Source: Pseudomonas sp. TH41 (GTDB lineage: Bacteria > Pseudomonadota > Gammaproteobacteria > Pseudomonadales > Pseudomonadaceae). From it: 64,000 nt of DNA. Positions within the stretch are counted from its first letter, which is position 1, and each line of letters begins with the position of its first letter. The stretch is taken from assembly GCF_016650695.1 (NCBI RefSeq), contig NZ_JAEKFH010000003.1, forward strand, positions 1,012,001-1,076,000, read 5' to 3'. The notes beneath the pieces were generated by a model. It had not been told where the DNA came from and ran no database searches. It saw nothing but the letters and a program-made list of their open reading frames with translations. Below are positions 38,922-48,937 of this stretch, in pieces. A program made the position numbers and the translations under genes.

Positions 38922-40786
38922 CAGTTATCCTCGATTTCATTCAGGTTGCGCCCCGCCAGGGCGGCTTTCACCGTCGAGTCCAGGCGGCGGGCAGCAAAGG
39001 CATCGGTCACCTGCGACAGACGCTTGGTCTGCTGCTCGATGGCGTAACCATCGGTGCCTTTCATCAATTCAGTCAGTTCCTGCATCTGCAGCTCGATGAC
39101 CATGCGTTCTTCGGCGTCAAGCAAGCGCTCGCCATCGACATCGAGGGCACCCTGCACCGCTTCGATCAGGCGCTGGGCATCGACCTGCTGCTCACGCAGT
39201 ACACGGGCGACCTTGTCATCATTGGCGTGCTGGAACGATTCCTTGAGCATCTTGGCGATTTCGCCGTCGGTCAGACCGTAGGACGGCTTGACCTGGATGC
39301 TGGCTTCGACGCCCGAACCCAACTCGCGGGCCGAGACACTGAGCAGGCCGTCGGCATCGACCTGGAAGGTCACACGAATCTTCGCCGCACCGGCCACCAT
39401 CGCTGGAATGCCGCGCAATTCAAAGCGTGCCAGGGAGCGGCAGTCGCTGATCAGCTCGCGCTCACCTTGCAAGACCTGGATCGCCATGGCCGACTGGCCA
39501 TCTTTGTATGTTGTGAAATCCTGGGCGCGGGCAACAGGGATGGTGGTGTTGCGCGGAATCACCTTCTCCATCAGGCCGCCCATGGTTTCCAGCCCCAGGG
39601 ACAACGGAATCACGTCGAGCAGCAGCAATTCGCCGCCGTCACGCTTGTTGCCAGCCAATGTATCGGCCTGGATCGCAGCACCAATGGCCACCACTTGATC
39701 CGGATCGATTTCGGTCAGCGGTTCGCGACCGAAGGCTTCAGCCACCGCTTCACGAACGCGAGGTACGCGAGTCGAGCCGCCAACCATGACCACCGCGTGC
39801 ACGTCTTCCAGTTCGACACCGGAATCGCGCACTGCACGGCGACAGGCTTTCAGACTACGGGCGACCATCGGCTCGATCAGCGCATTAAAGGCTTCGCGGG
39901 TCAGCTCGGCCTTCCAGTCGCCATGAGCAACCTCGACGACCGCGACATGAGTCAGGGCTTCTTTGGCCGCGCAGGCGATTTGCAACAGATTGCGTTGCGC
40001 CCCCGGATCGAGGTCAGCAGAAAGACCGGCGCTCTCGATGATCCAGCCGGCAATCGCATGGTCAAAGTCATCGCCGCCCAGGGCGCTGTCGCCACCGGTT
40101 GCCAGAACCTCAAACACACCGCCGGTCAGGCGCAGAATTGAAATATCGAACGTACCACCGCCCAGGTCATAAATGGCGACCAGGCCTTCAGCGTGCTGAT
40201 CGAGACCGTAAGCCACGGCGGCGGCGGTCGGCTCATTGAGCAAACGCAGCACGTTCAGACCCGCCAGCTTGGCCGCATCCTTGGTTGCTTGGCGCTGAGC
40301 ATCGTCGAAATACGCCGGGACGGTGATCACTGCACCGACCAGCTCGCCGCCCAACGTCGCTTCGGCGCGCTGACGCAACACCTTGAGGATATCGGCGGAG
40401 ACTTCGACCGGACTTTTCGGCCCCTGGATCGTGTCGATGAACGGCATGTGCGATTCGCCACCGACAAAGCGGTACGGCAGTTGATCGCCCAATTGCTTGA
40501 CGTCGGACAGACCACGACCCATCAAGCGCTTGACCGACAGCACAGTGTTCAAAGGATCGGTAGCGGCAGCCAGCTTGGCCGACTCGCCCACTTCGACACG
40601 ATCGGCGTGATAGCGCACGGCAGACGGCAGGATGACCTGCCCGTCAGCGTCGGCCAGAGGCTCGGAAAGACCACTGCGCAATGCAGCGACCAGCGAATTG
40701 GTAGTGCCCAAGTCGATCCCCACAGCCAGACGACGCTGGTGCGGTTGAGGACTTTGGCCGGGTTCGGCGATCTGCAGTAGGGCCAT
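38921..40786 (-). CDS. hscA: Fe-S assembly chaperone HscA (Hsp70 family)
   Basis: 621 residues. An N-terminal actin-like ATPase ([39 protein letters not shown]) is followed by a substrate-binding domain and helical lid. HscA with HscB recognises the LPPVK motif of IscU and drives cluster transfer. The IscU encoded here keeps that motif. hscA lies 51 nt after hscB and overlaps fdx by one base. Confidence 0.98.
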   Translation of the reverse strand: MALLQIAEPGQSPQPHQRRLAVGIDLGTTNSLVAALRSGLSEPLADADGQVILPSAVRYHADRVEVGESAKLAAATDPLNTVLSVKRLMGRGLSDVKQLGDQLPYRFVGGESHMPFIDTIQGPKSPVEVSADILKVLRQRAEATLGGELVGAVITVPAYFDDAQRQATKDAAKLAGLNVLRLLNEPTAAAVAYGLDQHAEGLVAIYDLGGGTFDISILRLTGGVFEVLATGGDSALGGDDFDHAIAGWIIESAGLSADLDPGAQRNLLQIACAAKEALTHVAVVEVAHGDWKAELTREAFNALIEPMVARSLKACRRAVRDSGVELEDVHAVVMVGGSTRVPRVREAVAEAFGREPLTEIDPDQVVAIGAAIQADTLAGNKRDGGELLLLDVIPLSLGLETMGGLMEKVIPRNTTIPVARAQDFTTYKDGQSAMAIQVLQGERELISDCRSLARFELRGIPAMVAGAAKIRVTFQVDADGLLSVSARELGSGVEASIQVKPSYGLTDGEIAKMLKESFQHANDDKVARVLREQQVDAQRLIEAVQGALDVDGERLLDAEERMVIELQMQELTELMKGTDGYAIEQQTKRLSQVTDAFAARRLDSTVKAALAGRNLNEIEDN

Positions 40787-40837
40787 CGTTATCAGGACTT
40801 ATCTGTATATCAAGCGTGCGACCGGAGCGGCACTGGG

Positions 40838-41359
40838 TTAATCGTCGAGGCGCTCTTCTAACTGGCGCACTTCGTAGGTGAGCTTGTCGAGGAACTGCAT
40901 GCGACGCATCAGGCGTTCGGCCTGCTCACGTTGCACTGCATCATCCCAACAGGCTGCGAAGCTTTCGTTCAGCTCATCCTGAGCAGCCTTCAGGCGGCGC
41001 TTGAACGTGGCGATACCCGCCATGTCGGCGCTGTCTTGCAGGTCTTCGAGCTCTTCACGCAACTCCATTTGCTGCAGAAGAAACTCCGGATCATGCACCG
41101 TGACCTCCAGCGGCAGCTCATGACCGCCCAGGGCGAGCAGGTATCGCGCGCGCTTTGGGGGACTTTTGAGCGTCTGATAGGCCTCGTTGAGGCTCGCGGA
41201 TTGCTCTAGCGCCAGCCGCTGCTCGCGCTCGGAAGCGTCTGCAAAGCGGTCCGGATGAACACCGCGCGCCAACTCACGGTAGCGCGTGGCCAACTGTTCG
41301 AGATCCAGACGGAAACTCGGCTGCAGTTCAAATAAAGCGAAATGACAAGGAGTACCCAC
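40838..41359 (-). CDS. hscB: Fe-S assembly co-chaperone HscB (J-protein)
   Basis: 173 residues with a GTG start at 41359 ([14 protein letters not shown] box upstream). A longer upstream reading would overlap iscA and is not supported. The J-domain has the HPD triad in RGVHPDRF, and the C-terminal three-helix bundle that binds IscU follows. It stimulates the HscA ATPase. It lies between iscA and hscA in the standard isc order. Confidence 0.96.
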   Translation of the reverse strand: MGTPCHFALFELQPSFRLDLEQLATRYRELARGVHPDRFADASEREQRLALEQSASLNEAYQTLKSPPKRARYLLALGGHELPLEVTVHDPEFLLQQMELREELEDLQDSADMAGIATFKRRLKAAQDELNESFAACWDDAVQREQAERLMRRMQFLDKLTYEVRQLEERLDD

Positions 41360-41367
41360 GAGCAGCC

Positions 41368-41691
41368 TCAGATATTGAAGCTTTCGCCGCAGCCACATTC
41401 ACCGCGCACGTTGGGATTGTTGAACTTGAAGCCTTCGTTCAACCCTTCCTTGACGAAATCGAGTTCAGTGCCGTCCAGGTAGGCCAGGCTTTTCGGGTCG
41501 ATGATCACTTTCTCGCCGTGACTTTCGAACACCTGATCCTCTGCAACCACCTCGTCGACGAACTCCAGCACGTAGGCAAGGCCGGAACAGCCTGTGGTGC
41601 GAACACCCAGGCGAATCCCTTCACCTTTGCCGCGCCCGTTGAGGGAGCGCCGCACGTGTTGAGCAGCCGCTTCTGTCATGCTGATAGCCAT
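41368..41691 (-). CDS. iscA: IscA, A-type Fe-S carrier
   Basis: 107 residues from the ATG at 41691 (GGAG box 7 nt upstream). The three conserved cysteines are C35 (TTGCSGLAY), C99 and C101 (ECGCGES). It carries iron or nascent clusters to target proteins. It lies 34 nt after iscU. Confidence 0.98.
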   Translation of the reverse strand: MAISMTEAAAQHVRRSLNGRGKGEGIRLGVRTTGCSGLAYVLEFVDEVVAEDQVFESHGEKVIIDPKSLAYLDGTELDFVKEGLNEGFKFNNPNVRGECGCGESFNI

Positions 41692-41725
41692 CGGTGACTC
41701 CTTACTCGTCGCCAAATCTTGAAAT

Positions 41726-42112
41726 TCAGATCAAGCCTTTCTTCTGCTTGTAGTCGCGAACGGCCGCTTTGATAGCGTCTTCAGCGAGTACGGAGCAGTG
41801 AATTTTTACTGGCGGCAGGGCCAGTTCTTCGGCCAGCTGAGTGTTTTTGATGGTCTCTGCTTCATCCAGAGTCTTGCCTTTCATCCACTCGGTCGCCAGG
41901 GAGCTGGAAGCGATAGCCGAACCGCAACCGTAGGTCTTGAACTTGGCATCTTCGATGATGCCTTGCTCGTTGACCTTGATTTGCAGGCGCATCACGTCGC
42001 CGCACGCCGGCGCGCCGACCATGCCGGTGCCGACATCCGGGTCTTCCGCGTCCATCTTGCCGACGTTACGCGGGTTTTCGTAGTGGTCGATGACCTTTTC
42101 GCTGTAAGCCAT
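41726..42112 (-). CDS. iscU: IscU, Fe-S cluster assembly scaffold
   Basis: 128 residues, aligning without gaps to E. coli IscU. Cluster ligands are C37, C63 and C106, with D39 beside C37. The HscA-recognition motif LPPVK is at residues 99-103. It builds [2Fe-2S] clusters using sulfur from IscS. An 85-base gap with a stable hairpin separates it from iscS. Confidence 0.99.
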   Translation of the reverse strand: MAYSEKVIDHYENPRNVGKMDAEDPDVGTGMVGAPACGDVMRLQIKVNEQGIIEDAKFKTYGCGSAIASSSLATEWMKGKTLDEAETIKNTQLAEELALPPVKIHCSVLAEDAIKAAVRDYKQKKGLI

Positions 42113-42150
42113 GATTCTTAATCCTCACTCATCAGAGAGTCGCTCTTTGA

Positions 42151-42177
42151 GCCCTGCAAACCGCAGTTTTACAGGGC
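42151..42177 (-). other. Stable intercistronic hairpin between iscS and iscU
   Basis: GCCCTGCAAA (42151-42160) pairs with TTTACAGGGC (42168-42177) with one wobble pair and a 7-base loop. No U-tract follows, so it is more likely an mRNA-processing or stability element than a terminator. Confidence 0.55.
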
Positions 42178-42197
42178 CGGTTCGCGGCGACTTGAAA

Positions 42198-43412
42198 TCA
42201 GTGTGCCGCCCATTCGATTTTCGAAATGTCGACACCGTCTTTGTACATGTCCCACAGCGGCGACAGAGTGCGCAGCTTGGTAACAGCCTCGCAGACTTTC
42301 TGCGCGGCGTAGTCGATTTCTTCTTCGGTGGTGAAACGGCCGAAGGTGAAACGAATAGAGCTATGTGCCAGTTCGTCGTTGCGGCCCAGGGCGCGCAGTA
42401 CGTACGAAGGCTCAAGCGAAGCCGAGGTGCAGGCCGAACCGGACGAAACCGCCAGATCCTTGAGCGCCATGATCAGCGACTCGCCTTCAACATAGTTGAA
42501 GCTCAGGTTCAGGTTGTGCGGTACACGGGCGGTCATGCTGCCGTTGACGTACAGCTCTTCCAGGCCTTCGACCTGCTTGAAGAAACGGTCGCTCAAGGCT
42601 TTGATGCGCACGTTCTCGGCAGCCATGTCTTCCTTGGCTACGCGGAAGGCTTCGCCCATGCCGACGATCTGGTGGGTCGCCAGGGTACCGGAACGCATGC
42701 CACGTTCGTGACCACCGCCATGCATGGTCGCTTCGATGCGCACACGCGGCTTGCGGCTGACGTACAGTGCGCCGATGCCTTTAGGGCCGTAGGTTTTGTG
42801 GGCAGAGAACGACATCATGTCGACTTTCAGCTTCGACAGATCGATGTCGACCTTGCCGGTGGACTGAGCCGCATCGACGTGGAACAGGATGCCCTTGGAA
42901 CGGGTCAGTTCGCCGATGGCTGCGATGTCGTTGATGGTGCCGATTTCGTTGTTCACGTGCATGACCGACACCAGGATGGTGTCGTCACGCAGGGCTGCTT
43001 CGATCATCTCTGGCGTGACCAGACCGTCAGTGCGAGGCTCGAGGTAGGTCACTTCGAAACCTTCGCGCTCCAGTTGGCGCATGGTGTCGAGGACAGCCTT
43101 GTGCTCAATCTTGGTGGTGATCAGGTGCTTGCCTTTGGTGGCATAGAAATGCGCCGCACCCTTGATTGCCAGGTTGTCGGATTCGGTGGCGCCGGAGGTC
43201 CAGACGATTTCACGCGGATCGGCGTTAACCAGGTCAGCGACCTGACGACGAGCGTTTTCGACGGACTCTTCAGCTTTCCAGCCGAACACGTGGGAACGGG
43301 ACGCCGGGTTACCGAAGTTTCCGTCAACCAGCAGGCACTCACTCATTTTTTGCGCGACACGCGGATCAACCGGGGTGGTCGCAGAGTAATCAAGGTAAAT
43401 CGGCAATTTCAT
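42198..43412 (-). CDS. iscS: Cysteine desulfurase IscS
   Basis: 404 residues, same length and numbering as E. coli IscS. The PLP lysine is K206 (SAHKTYGP) and the persulfide cysteine is C328 (SSGSACTS). It releases sulfur from cysteine for Fe-S clusters and also for tRNA thiolation. It lies 50 nt after iscR. Confidence 0.99.
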   Translation of the reverse strand: MKLPIYLDYSATTPVDPRVAQKMSECLLVDGNFGNPASRSHVFGWKAEESVENARRQVADLVNADPREIVWTSGATESDNLAIKGAAHFYATKGKHLITTKIEHKAVLDTMRQLEREGFEVTYLEPRTDGLVTPEMIEAALRDDTILVSVMHVNNEIGTINDIAAIGELTRSKGILFHVDAAQSTGKVDIDLSKLKVDMMSFSAHKTYGPKGIGALYVSRKPRVRIEATMHGGGHERGMRSGTLATHQIVGMGEAFRVAKEDMAAENVRIKALSDRFFKQVEGLEELYVNGSMTARVPHNLNLSFNYVEGESLIMALKDLAVSSGSACTSASLEPSYVLRALGRNDELAHSSIRFTFGRFTTEEEIDYAAQKVCEAVTKLRTLSPLWDMYKDGVDISKIEWAAH

Positions 43413-43462
43413 GGACTATCTCCTAAATCAGGCTGGCTGGCGTGCCGCTAGCTCTTTGGCTG

Positions 43463-43954
43463 TCATTCGACGGCGGACGCTTCAATCTTGTCCAGGCGTG
43501 GCGCCTTGCTGTTGCAACGGCGCTGATCCTGACGCTGGGCTACTTCTTGCACCTCACGGCGAGTGACAAGGTCAGCCAAGCTGATACCGCTCAGAAATTC
43601 GTGAATCTGCAGGCTCAGATCGCACCACAAGTGGTGAGTCAGACAGGTGTCGCCTTGATGGCAATCACCTTGGCCCTGGCATTTGGTTGCATCGACCGAT
43701 TCGTTCACCGCATCGATCACCTGGGCGACCTGGATGCCCTGCATGTCGCGGGACAGTTGGTAGCCGCCGCCCGGACCACGGACGCTGGACACCAGATTGC
43801 TGCGGCGCAATTTGGCGAAAAGCTGCTCGAGGTAGGACAGGGAGATGCCTTGGCGCTCGGAGATATCGGCCAGGGACACCGGCCCGTGCTGCGCGTGCAA
43901 CGCCAGGTCAAGCATGGCGGTTACGGCGTATCGGCCTTTTGTAGTCAGTCGCAT
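43463..43954 (-). CDS. iscR: IscR, Fe-S cluster-sensing transcriptional regulator
   Basis: 163 residues from the ATG at 43954. A winged helix-turn-helix of the Rrf2 family is followed by the [2Fe-2S] ligands C92, C98, C104 and H107, exactly as in E. coli. Holo-IscR represses its own operon. Two sites resembling type 1 IscR operators overlap the promoter directly upstream, so autoregulation is very likely. It is the first gene of iscRSUA-hscBA-fdx-iscX. Confidence 0.98.
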   Translation of the reverse strand: MRLTTKGRYAVTAMLDLALHAQHGPVSLADISERQGISLSYLEQLFAKLRRSNLVSSVRGPGGGYQLSRDMQGIQVAQVIDAVNESVDATKCQGQGDCHQGDTCLTHHLWCDLSLQIHEFLSGISLADLVTRREVQEVAQRQDQRRCNSKAPRLDKIEASAVE

Positions 43955-43985
43955 GGACAATTACCACGGAGTTCGGAATGAGGCG

Positions 43986-44043
43986 AGTATGCAATTCCCG
44001 AGTATTTAAGTCAACTATAAGACCTAGTACTTTAGTCAGGATT
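43986..44043 (-). promoter_or_regulatory. isc promoter with two type 1 IscR operators
   Basis: On the minus strand, TTGACT (44014-44009), a 17-base spacer and CATACT (43991-43986) form a sigma-70 promoter. It is covered by two copies of the IscR type 1 pattern ATASYYGACT..AGTCRRS: one at 44043-44017 (ATCCTGACTAAAGTACTAGG) and one at 44019-43993 (ATAGTTGACTTAAATACTCG). Confidence 0.85.
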
Positions 44044-44158
44044 AGCCGCAAAAGAGCGCGCGCATCATAGCAGGGACTGCGGCTTAATGGCACACCGCTG
44101 AGCGCAGTGCCATTGTCTGAATGCGACGCGCTGCTGCCTGCGACGTCCGGATGCGACC

Positions 44159-44245
44159 TGTGCAGGAGCTGCCGCAGGCTGCGATCTTTTGATCTTGTTT
44201 TTTAAAATCAAAGTCAAAAGATCGCAGCCTGCGGCAGCTCCTACA
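44159..44245. repeat. REPIN of the GCAGGAGCTGCCG class
   Basis: TGCAGGAGCTGCCGCAGGCT plus GCGATCTTTTGATCTT is mirrored by GTCAAAAGATCGCAGCCTGC plus GGCAGCTCCTACA, between iscR and cysE. Confidence 0.9.
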
Positions 44246-44251
44246 TGAGCA

Positions 44252-45031
44252 TCATCCGGCCTTGGTTTCGTCTTTGTCTTTTACGCAGGCGAAGTCTTCT
44301 TCGCGCAGTTCAGGCAGATCCTTGGCGCAGTAGTTGCTGCCCAGGTCCTTCAAGGCACCGCACATTCCTTCCAGGCGACCATCCACGGCCTGCAGGTGGT
44401 CAAGCAATTGGTTGATGGCGCGAGCCACCGGGTCAGGCATATCTTCGCCGACACCGTAGGCATCAAAACCGATCTTCTCGGCCATCGCCTTGCGCTTGGC
44501 ATCCACCTCATCATCGGACTTGACGATAATCCGCCCCGGAATCCCGACCACCGTCGCCCCTGCCGGAACAGCCTTGGTCACCACGGCATTGGAACCGACC
44601 TTGGCTCCCGCACCCACGGTAAACGGGCCGAGCACCTTGGCGCCCGCCCCCACTACCACGCCATCTTCAAGTGTCGGGTGACGTTTGCCCTTGTTCCAAC
44701 TGGTCCCGCCCAACGTCACGCCCTGATAAAGGGTGACATCGTTGCCGATCTCCGCCGTTTCACCGATGACGATGCCCATGCCATGGTCAATAAAGAAGCG
44801 ACGACCGACTTTGGCGCCCGGATGAATCTCGATCCCGGTCAACCAGCGACCGAAGTTCGACACCAGTCGCGCCAGCCATTTCAACTCTGCGCGCCACAAG
44901 GCCGACGACAGGCGATGGATCCAGATGGCGTGCATGCCCGGATAGCAAGTCAGGACTTCAAAAGCGTTACGCGCCGCCGGGTCTCGATGGAATACGCTCT
45001 GGATATCTTCACGCAAACGCTCAAACATCAT
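44252..45031 (-). CDS. cysE: Serine O-acetyltransferase
   Basis: 259 residues. An N-terminal helical domain is followed by a left-handed beta-helix of hexapeptide repeats ([41 protein letters not shown]). It makes O-acetylserine from serine and acetyl-CoA, the first step of cysteine synthesis, which feeds IscS next door. The start overlaps the trmJ stop (TAATG); the second ATG one codon on is equally possible. The C-terminus extends beyond the usual IDP-type tail with a charged segment. Confidence 0.97.
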   Translation of the reverse strand: MMFERLREDIQSVFHRDPAARNAFEVLTCYPGMHAIWIHRLSSALWRAELKWLARLVSNFGRWLTGIEIHPGAKVGRRFFIDHGMGIVIGETAEIGNDVTLYQGVTLGGTSWNKGKRHPTLEDGVVVGAGAKVLGPFTVGAGAKVGSNAVVTKAVPAGATVVGIPGRIIVKSDDEVDAKRKAMAEKIGFDAYGVGEDMPDPVARAINQLLDHLQAVDGRLEGMCGALKDLGSNYCAKDLPELREEDFACVKDKDETKAG

Positions 45032-45801
45032 TAATCCTTCCGCTTTAGAAGCTCGCCACGGGCCGCTTTTTGGGTTTCCGTGAGGATGCCACGCAATATA
45101 TTCATTTCCGCCCGGCTGACCGAGCTACGTCCGTACAACCGGCGCAGGCGCGCCATCAAATGCCGTGGCTTTTCCGGATCGAGGAATTCAATGGCCACCA
45201 GGGTTTGCTCCAGGTGCTCATAGAATCGCTCCAGCTCATCCATGGTCGCCAGTTCACCACTCTTGGTGGACGCCACTTCATCCTTCTCGACTTTGCTTGG
45301 CTGGCCTTGAGCTGCCAGCCAGGACATGCGCACTTCATAACTCAACACCTGCACCGCTGCCCCAAGGTTCAGCGAACTGAACTCAGGGTCTGATGGGATG
45401 TGCACGTGATAATGACATCGCTGCAGCTCTTCATTGGTCAGGCCGGAATCTTCACGACCGAACACCAAGGCAATCTCGGCGCCCTGCGCGGCCTCCTCGA
45501 CGACCTTCACACCGCATTCGCGGGGGTCGAGCAACGGCCACGGAATGCGACGATCACGGGCGCTGGTACCCAGCACCAGATTGCAGCCGACCAAGGCATC
45601 TTCCAAGGTGGCGACGACTTGCGCGTTTTCAAGGATGTCACCGGCACCAGAAGCGCGAGCATCGGCCTCGTGATGCGGGAACAACCGCGGTTCGACCAGC
45701 ACCAGCCGCGACAGGCCCATGTTCTTCATGGCACGCGCAGCCCCGCCGATATTCCCGGGATGGCTGGTATTGACCAGGACGACACGAATGTTATGCAGCA
45801 A
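45031..45801 (-). CDS. trmJ: tRNA (cytidine/uridine-2'-O)-methyltransferase TrmJ
   Basis: 256 residues of the SPOUT superfamily. An N-terminal knotted Rossmann domain has [35 protein letters not shown] and the [22 protein letters not shown] knot region. A C-terminal helical extension is typical of TrmJ. It 2'-O-methylates position 32 of tRNAs. It is upstream of cysE, with a one-base overlap, and divergent from suhB. Confidence 0.96.
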   Translation of the reverse strand: MLHNIRVVLVNTSHPGNIGGAARAMKNMGLSRLVLVEPRLFPHHEADARASGAGDILENAQVVATLEDALVGCNLVLGTSARDRRIPWPLLDPRECGVKVVEEAAQGAEIALVFGREDSGLTNEELQRCHYHVHIPSDPEFSSLNLGAAVQVLSYEVRMSWLAAQGQPSKVEKDEVASTKSGELATMDELERFYEHLEQTLVAIEFLDPEKPRHLMARLRRLYGRSSVSRAEMNILRGILTETQKAARGELLKRKD

Positions 45802-45947
45802 GGGAGGCGCTCTCGAACACAGTTAAGGGGAGCAGAATCTTACAGCTCAACCTACCGTTAAGCTATGAAAGCGAACACCGACCTTCACCTGTAGAAACTT
45901 TCTGATAGAATGCCCGGCTTTCTTTAACAACCTTAGGTGACACATCC

Positions 45948-46766
45948 ATGCAGCCCATGCTGAATATCGCGCTGCGCGCCGCCCGCAGCGCCAGTGAATT
46001 GATCTTCCGCTCCATCGAGCGCCTGGATACCATCAAGGTCGACGAAAAAGACGCCAAGGATTACGTATCCGAGGTGGATCGCGCCGCCGAGCAGAAAATC
46101 ATCGACGCGCTGCGCAAGGCCTACCCGAATCACTCGATCATGGGTGAAGAAACCGGCATGCACGCCGGTACCGGTATCGAAGGCGAAGAATACCTGTGGA
46201 TCATCGATCCGCTGGACGGCACCACCAACTTCCTGCGTGGCATTCCTCACTTCGCTGTCAGCATCGCCTGCAAATACCGCGGTCGCCTGGAACACGCCGT
46301 TGTTCTGGACCCGGTTCGCCAGGAAGAATTCACCGCCAGCCGTGGTCGCGGCGCCCAACTGAACGGTCGTCGCCTGCGCGTCAGCGGTCGCACCAGCCTG
46401 GACGGCGCACTGCTGGGTACCGGCTTCCCGTTCCGTGACGACCAAATGGACAACCTCGACAACTACCTGGGCATGTTCCGCGCCCTGGTTGGCCAGACTG
46501 CCGGTATCCGCCGTGCTGGCTCGGCGAGCCTGGACCTGGCCTACGTGGCCGCCGGCCGCTTCGACGCCTTCTGGGAGTCGGGCCTGTCCGAGTGGGACAT
46601 GGCTGCAGGCGCCCTGCTGATCCAGGAAGCTGGCGGTTTGGTTAGCGACTTCACCGGCGGTCACGACTTCCTTGAGAAAGGCCACGTCGTTGCCGGCAAC
46701 ACCAAGTGCTTCAAAGCAGTCCTGACGGCCATCCAGCCGCACCTGCCAGCCTCGCTGAAACGCTAA
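45948..46766 (+). CDS. suhB: Inositol-1-monophosphatase SuhB
   Basis: 272 residues with an AGGTGA box 6 nt before the ATG. It is a metal-dependent phosphatase with E67/E68 (GEETG) and D87/D90 (IIDPLDGTTNF) metal ligands and the later SEWDMAAGALL motif. SuhB also binds NusA-containing rRNA transcription complexes in E. coli and affects virulence regulation in P. aeruginosa (literature knowledge). It is monocistronic with a strong terminator. Confidence 0.98.
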   Translation: MQPMLNIALRAARSASELIFRSIERLDTIKVDEKDAKDYVSEVDRAAEQKIIDALRKAYPNHSIMGEETGMHAGTGIEGEEYLWIIDPLDGTTNFLRGIPHFAVSIACKYRGRLEHAVVLDPVRQEEFTASRGRGAQLNGRRLRVSGRTSLDGALLGTGFPFRDDQMDNLDNYLGMFRALVGQTAGIRRAGSASLDLAYVAAGRFDAFWESGLSEWDMAAGALLIQEAGGLVSDFTGGHDFLEKGHVVAGNTKCFKAVLTAIQPHLPASLKR

Positions 46767-46778
46767 GCGACCGGCCAC

Positions 46779-46807
46779 AAAAAAGCACCCCGCGGGGTGC
46801 TTTTTTT
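46779..46807 (+). terminator. Intrinsic terminator of suhB
   Basis: The perfect palindrome GCACCCCGCGGGGTGC is flanked by A-tract and T-tract (seven T). A near-identical terminator occurs at 47295-47322, and a partial copy with the same downstream bases at 47119-47145. Confidence 0.93.
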
Positions 46808-46841
46808 ATGCCTGGAATTTGATCCCGAAAACACCACAGAT

Positions 46842-46875
46842 CCCTGTGGGAGCGAGCTTGCTCGCTCCCACAGGG
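46842..46875. repeat. Head-to-head REP palindrome
   Basis: CCCTGTGGGAGCGAG directly faces CTCGCTCCCACAGGG with a 4-base centre, giving an almost perfect 34-base palindrome. Confidence 0.9.
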
Positions 46876-46944
46876 GGTGGTGGTGGCAGGGCATAATTTT
46901 CAGGTACAAAAGGTAATACCAGTCAATTAAGCCGCAACGCTATT

Positions 46945-47077
46945 TGTAGCAGCTGGCGAAGCCTGCGTTCGGCTGCGCAGCAGTCGTGAAATCAGGCGGC
47001 GCGATGTTTCAGGAATACCTCGCGCTCAGGTTTTACGACTGCTACGCAGCCGAACGCAGGCTTCGCCAGCTGCTACC
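46945..47077. repeat. Large inverted repeat (REPIN of a third class)
   Basis: TGTAGCAGCTGGCGAAGCCT plus GCGTTCGGCTGCG at the left pairs with CGCAGCCGAACGCAGG plus CTTCGCCAGCTGCTACC at the right, around a centre of roughly 60 bases with further imperfect pairing. The sequence class differs from the other REPINs in the window. Confidence 0.85.
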
Positions 47078-47170
47078 AAGAGCGTGTTTCGCCTGAGATC
47101 TCTTAACTGACAGGCATTACCCCGCAGGGTGCTTTTTTTATGCGTGCCCCCAAGGACGCCATCGAACAAA

Positions 47171-47260
47171 TGTGGGAGCGAGCCTGCTCGCGAATGCGGT
47201 GTATCAGCCACCATCATTGCTGGATGTGATGACGCTTTCGCGAGCAGGCTCGCTCCCACA
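47171..47260. repeat. REPIN of the GGGAGCGAGC class
   Basis: TGTGGGAGCGAGCCTGCTCG plus CGAA is mirrored by TTCGCGAGCAGGCTCGCTCC plus CACA. Confidence 0.9.
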
Positions 47261-47294
47261 GGGGATCGCTGGTGGGGCATATATTCTAGGCACT

Positions 47295-47322
47295 AAAAAA
47301 GCACCCCGCGGGGTGCTTTTTT
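47295..47322 (-). terminator. Terminator of the glycine-zipper protein gene
   Basis: AAAAAAGCACCCCGCGGGGT plus GCTTTTTT is a near copy of the suhB terminator and works on either strand. It lies 20 bases after the stop of the minus-strand gene. Confidence 0.88.
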
Positions 47323-47342
47323 CGAATATTAACCTGAGCCGC

Positions 47343-47894
47343 TTACTGATTCTGCCCGTTCTGGGACAAGATCAGCTTACCTTCCTTGTCGACCGGAATC
47401 TGGTTGCCCGGATCGCGATCCATCCGCACTTTGCCTTCCTTGCCGTCCAGCGAGTAACGGACGTCGTAGCCAACAACCTTGTCGCTGATGTCATTCACGG
47501 TGTTACAGCGAGTTTGCATCGTGGTGGTGGTATCACGATTCTGCATGCCTTCCTGGACCTTGTTACCGGCATAACCGCCGCCAACTGCGCCCGCTACGGT
47601 GGCAATCTTCTTGCCATTGCCGCCACCGATCATGTTACCCAGCAAACCACCACCAACCGCACCGACGACGGTACCGAGGATCTGGTGCTCATCTTTGACC
47701 GGCGCTTGCCGAGTCACTGCTACATCCTTGCAAACTTCACGTGGCGTCTTGATCTGTGTCTTGACCGGTTCAACGGCCAGAACTTGCGCATACTCAGGGC
47801 CGCTTTTTTTAACCAGGCTGTAGGTGGCAACAGCACCGCCGGCCGTCACACCAACAGCACCCAATACCGCACCAACCAGCATCGACTTGTTCAC
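47343..47894 (-). CDS. Glycine-zipper 2TM-domain envelope protein
   Basis: 183 residues. A hydrophobic N-terminal segment (about 5-26) acts as signal or anchor. A glycine-zipper region (about 73-112, with GTVVGAVGGGLLGNMIGGG and AGAVGGGYAGNKV) is typical of the SlyB / Rickettsia 17-kDa surface-antigen fold. There is no lipobox cysteine, unlike SlyB. The soluble C-terminus ends in a glutamine/asparagine-rich tail. The role is probably structural in the envelope. The gene lies between suhB and secF, as its orthologue does in P. aeruginosa from memory. Confidence 0.8.
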   Translation of the reverse strand: MNKSMLVGAVLGAVGVTAGGAVATYSLVKKSGPEYAQVLAVEPVKTQIKTPREVCKDVAVTRQAPVKDEHQILGTVVGAVGGGLLGNMIGGGNGKKIATVAGAVGGGYAGNKVQEGMQNRDTTTTMQTRCNTVNDISDKVVGYDVRYSLDGKEGKVRMDRDPGNQIPVDKEGKLILSQNGQNQ

Positions 47895-47952
47895 ATGAAC
47901 CTCCTTACCATCACATGCGGGACATGCCCGCGCTTCTCCCAGCCTTGGAGCA

Positions 47953-47987
47953 CAAAAAAAGGCGCGAGTTCAACTCGCGCCTTTTTT
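47953..47987 (-). terminator. Terminator of the tgt-yajC-secDF transcript
   Basis: AAAAAGGCGCGAG pairs with CTCGCGCCTTTTT around a 5-base loop, giving U-tracts on both strands. It lies about 27 bases after the secF stop. Confidence 0.9.
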
Positions 47988-48013
47988 GGCTGACAACTGG
48001 AAAGCGATGGCCG

Positions 48014-48928
48014 TTATGGACGGTCGTCGACTTCCTTCTCGGTAGCCGCAGGAGGAATCAGATCCTCGCTGTTCAGGTTCAGCCAGATCAACACCACGTT
48101 CGCGATGTAGATCGACGAGTAGGTACCCGCCAAAACACCGATAAACAGGGCGATCGAGAAGCCGAACAGGTTGTCGCCACCAAAGAACAGCAGTGCCGAG
48201 ATCGCCAGCAAGGTGGAGATCGACGTCGCCATGGTCCGCAGCAGGGTTTGCGTGGTCGAGATGTTGATGTTCTCGATCAGGCTCGCCTTGCGCAGAACAC
48301 GGAAGTTCTCACGAACCCGGTCAAATACCACGATGGTGTCGTTGAGCGAGTAACCGATGATCGCCAGTACCGCCGCCAGCACTGTCAGGTCGAAAGTGAT
48401 CTGGAAGAACGACAGGATACCGACGGTCACGACCACATCGTGGATCAGCGAAACGATGGCGCCGACCGCAAACTTCCACTGAAAGCGGAAAGCCAGGTAG
48501 ATCAGGATGCCACCCAGCGCCATCAGCATGCCGAGGCCGCCCTGGTCGCGAAGTTCTTCACCGACCTGCGGGCCGACGAACTCGACACGCTTGACCACCG
48601 CCGGGTTATCGCCGCCGACTTTCTTCAACGCATCGGCCACCTGGTGACCCAGTTGCGGATCTGCACCCGGCATACGCACCAGCAGGTCGGTGGTTGCACC
48701 GAAGCTCTGCACGATGGCTTCGTGATAGCCCGCTGTAACCAGTTGCTCACGCACCTTGGTGACGTCGGCCGGACGCTCGTAGGTCAGCTCAATGAGCGTA
48801 CCGCCGGTGAAGTCCAGGCCCCAGTTCATGCCCTTGTGGAAGCAGCTGAACAACGCCAGTGCGGTAAGGAACAATGTGACGCCGAACGCAAAGTTGCGAA
48901 CGCCCATGAAGTTGATTGTACGTAACAT
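48014..48928 (-). CDS. secF: Protein translocase subunit SecF
   Basis: 304 residues. Six membrane helices with one large periplasmic loop (about 40-130) and the SecF/RND signatures (FTGGTLIEL near the N-terminus and GYSLNDTIVVFDRVREN in the second half). With SecD and YajC it uses the proton gradient to assist the late stages of Sec-dependent export. It lies 9 nt after secD. Confidence 0.98.
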   Translation of the reverse strand: MLRTINFMGVRNFAFGVTLFLTALALFSCFHKGMNWGLDFTGGTLIELTYERPADVTKVREQLVTAGYHEAIVQSFGATTDLLVRMPGADPQLGHQVADALKKVGGDNPAVVKRVEFVGPQVGEELRDQGGLGMLMALGGILIYLAFRFQWKFAVGAIVSLIHDVVVTVGILSFFQITFDLTVLAAVLAIIGYSLNDTIVVFDRVRENFRVLRKASLIENINISTTQTLLRTMATSISTLLAISALLFFGGDNLFGFSIALFIGVLAGTYSSIYIANVVLIWLNLNSEDLIPPAATEKEVDDRP

Positions 48929-48937
48929 GGCAGCCCC

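Larger units (their letters stand above)
46808..47294. other. Repeat-filled intergenic region between suhB and the glycine-zipper gene
   Basis: No gene is supported. Contents in order: a perfect REP palindrome (46842-46875), a 133-base inverted repeat (46945-47077), a partial copy of the suhB terminator (47119-47145) and a REPIN (47171-47260). Confidence 0.7.
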
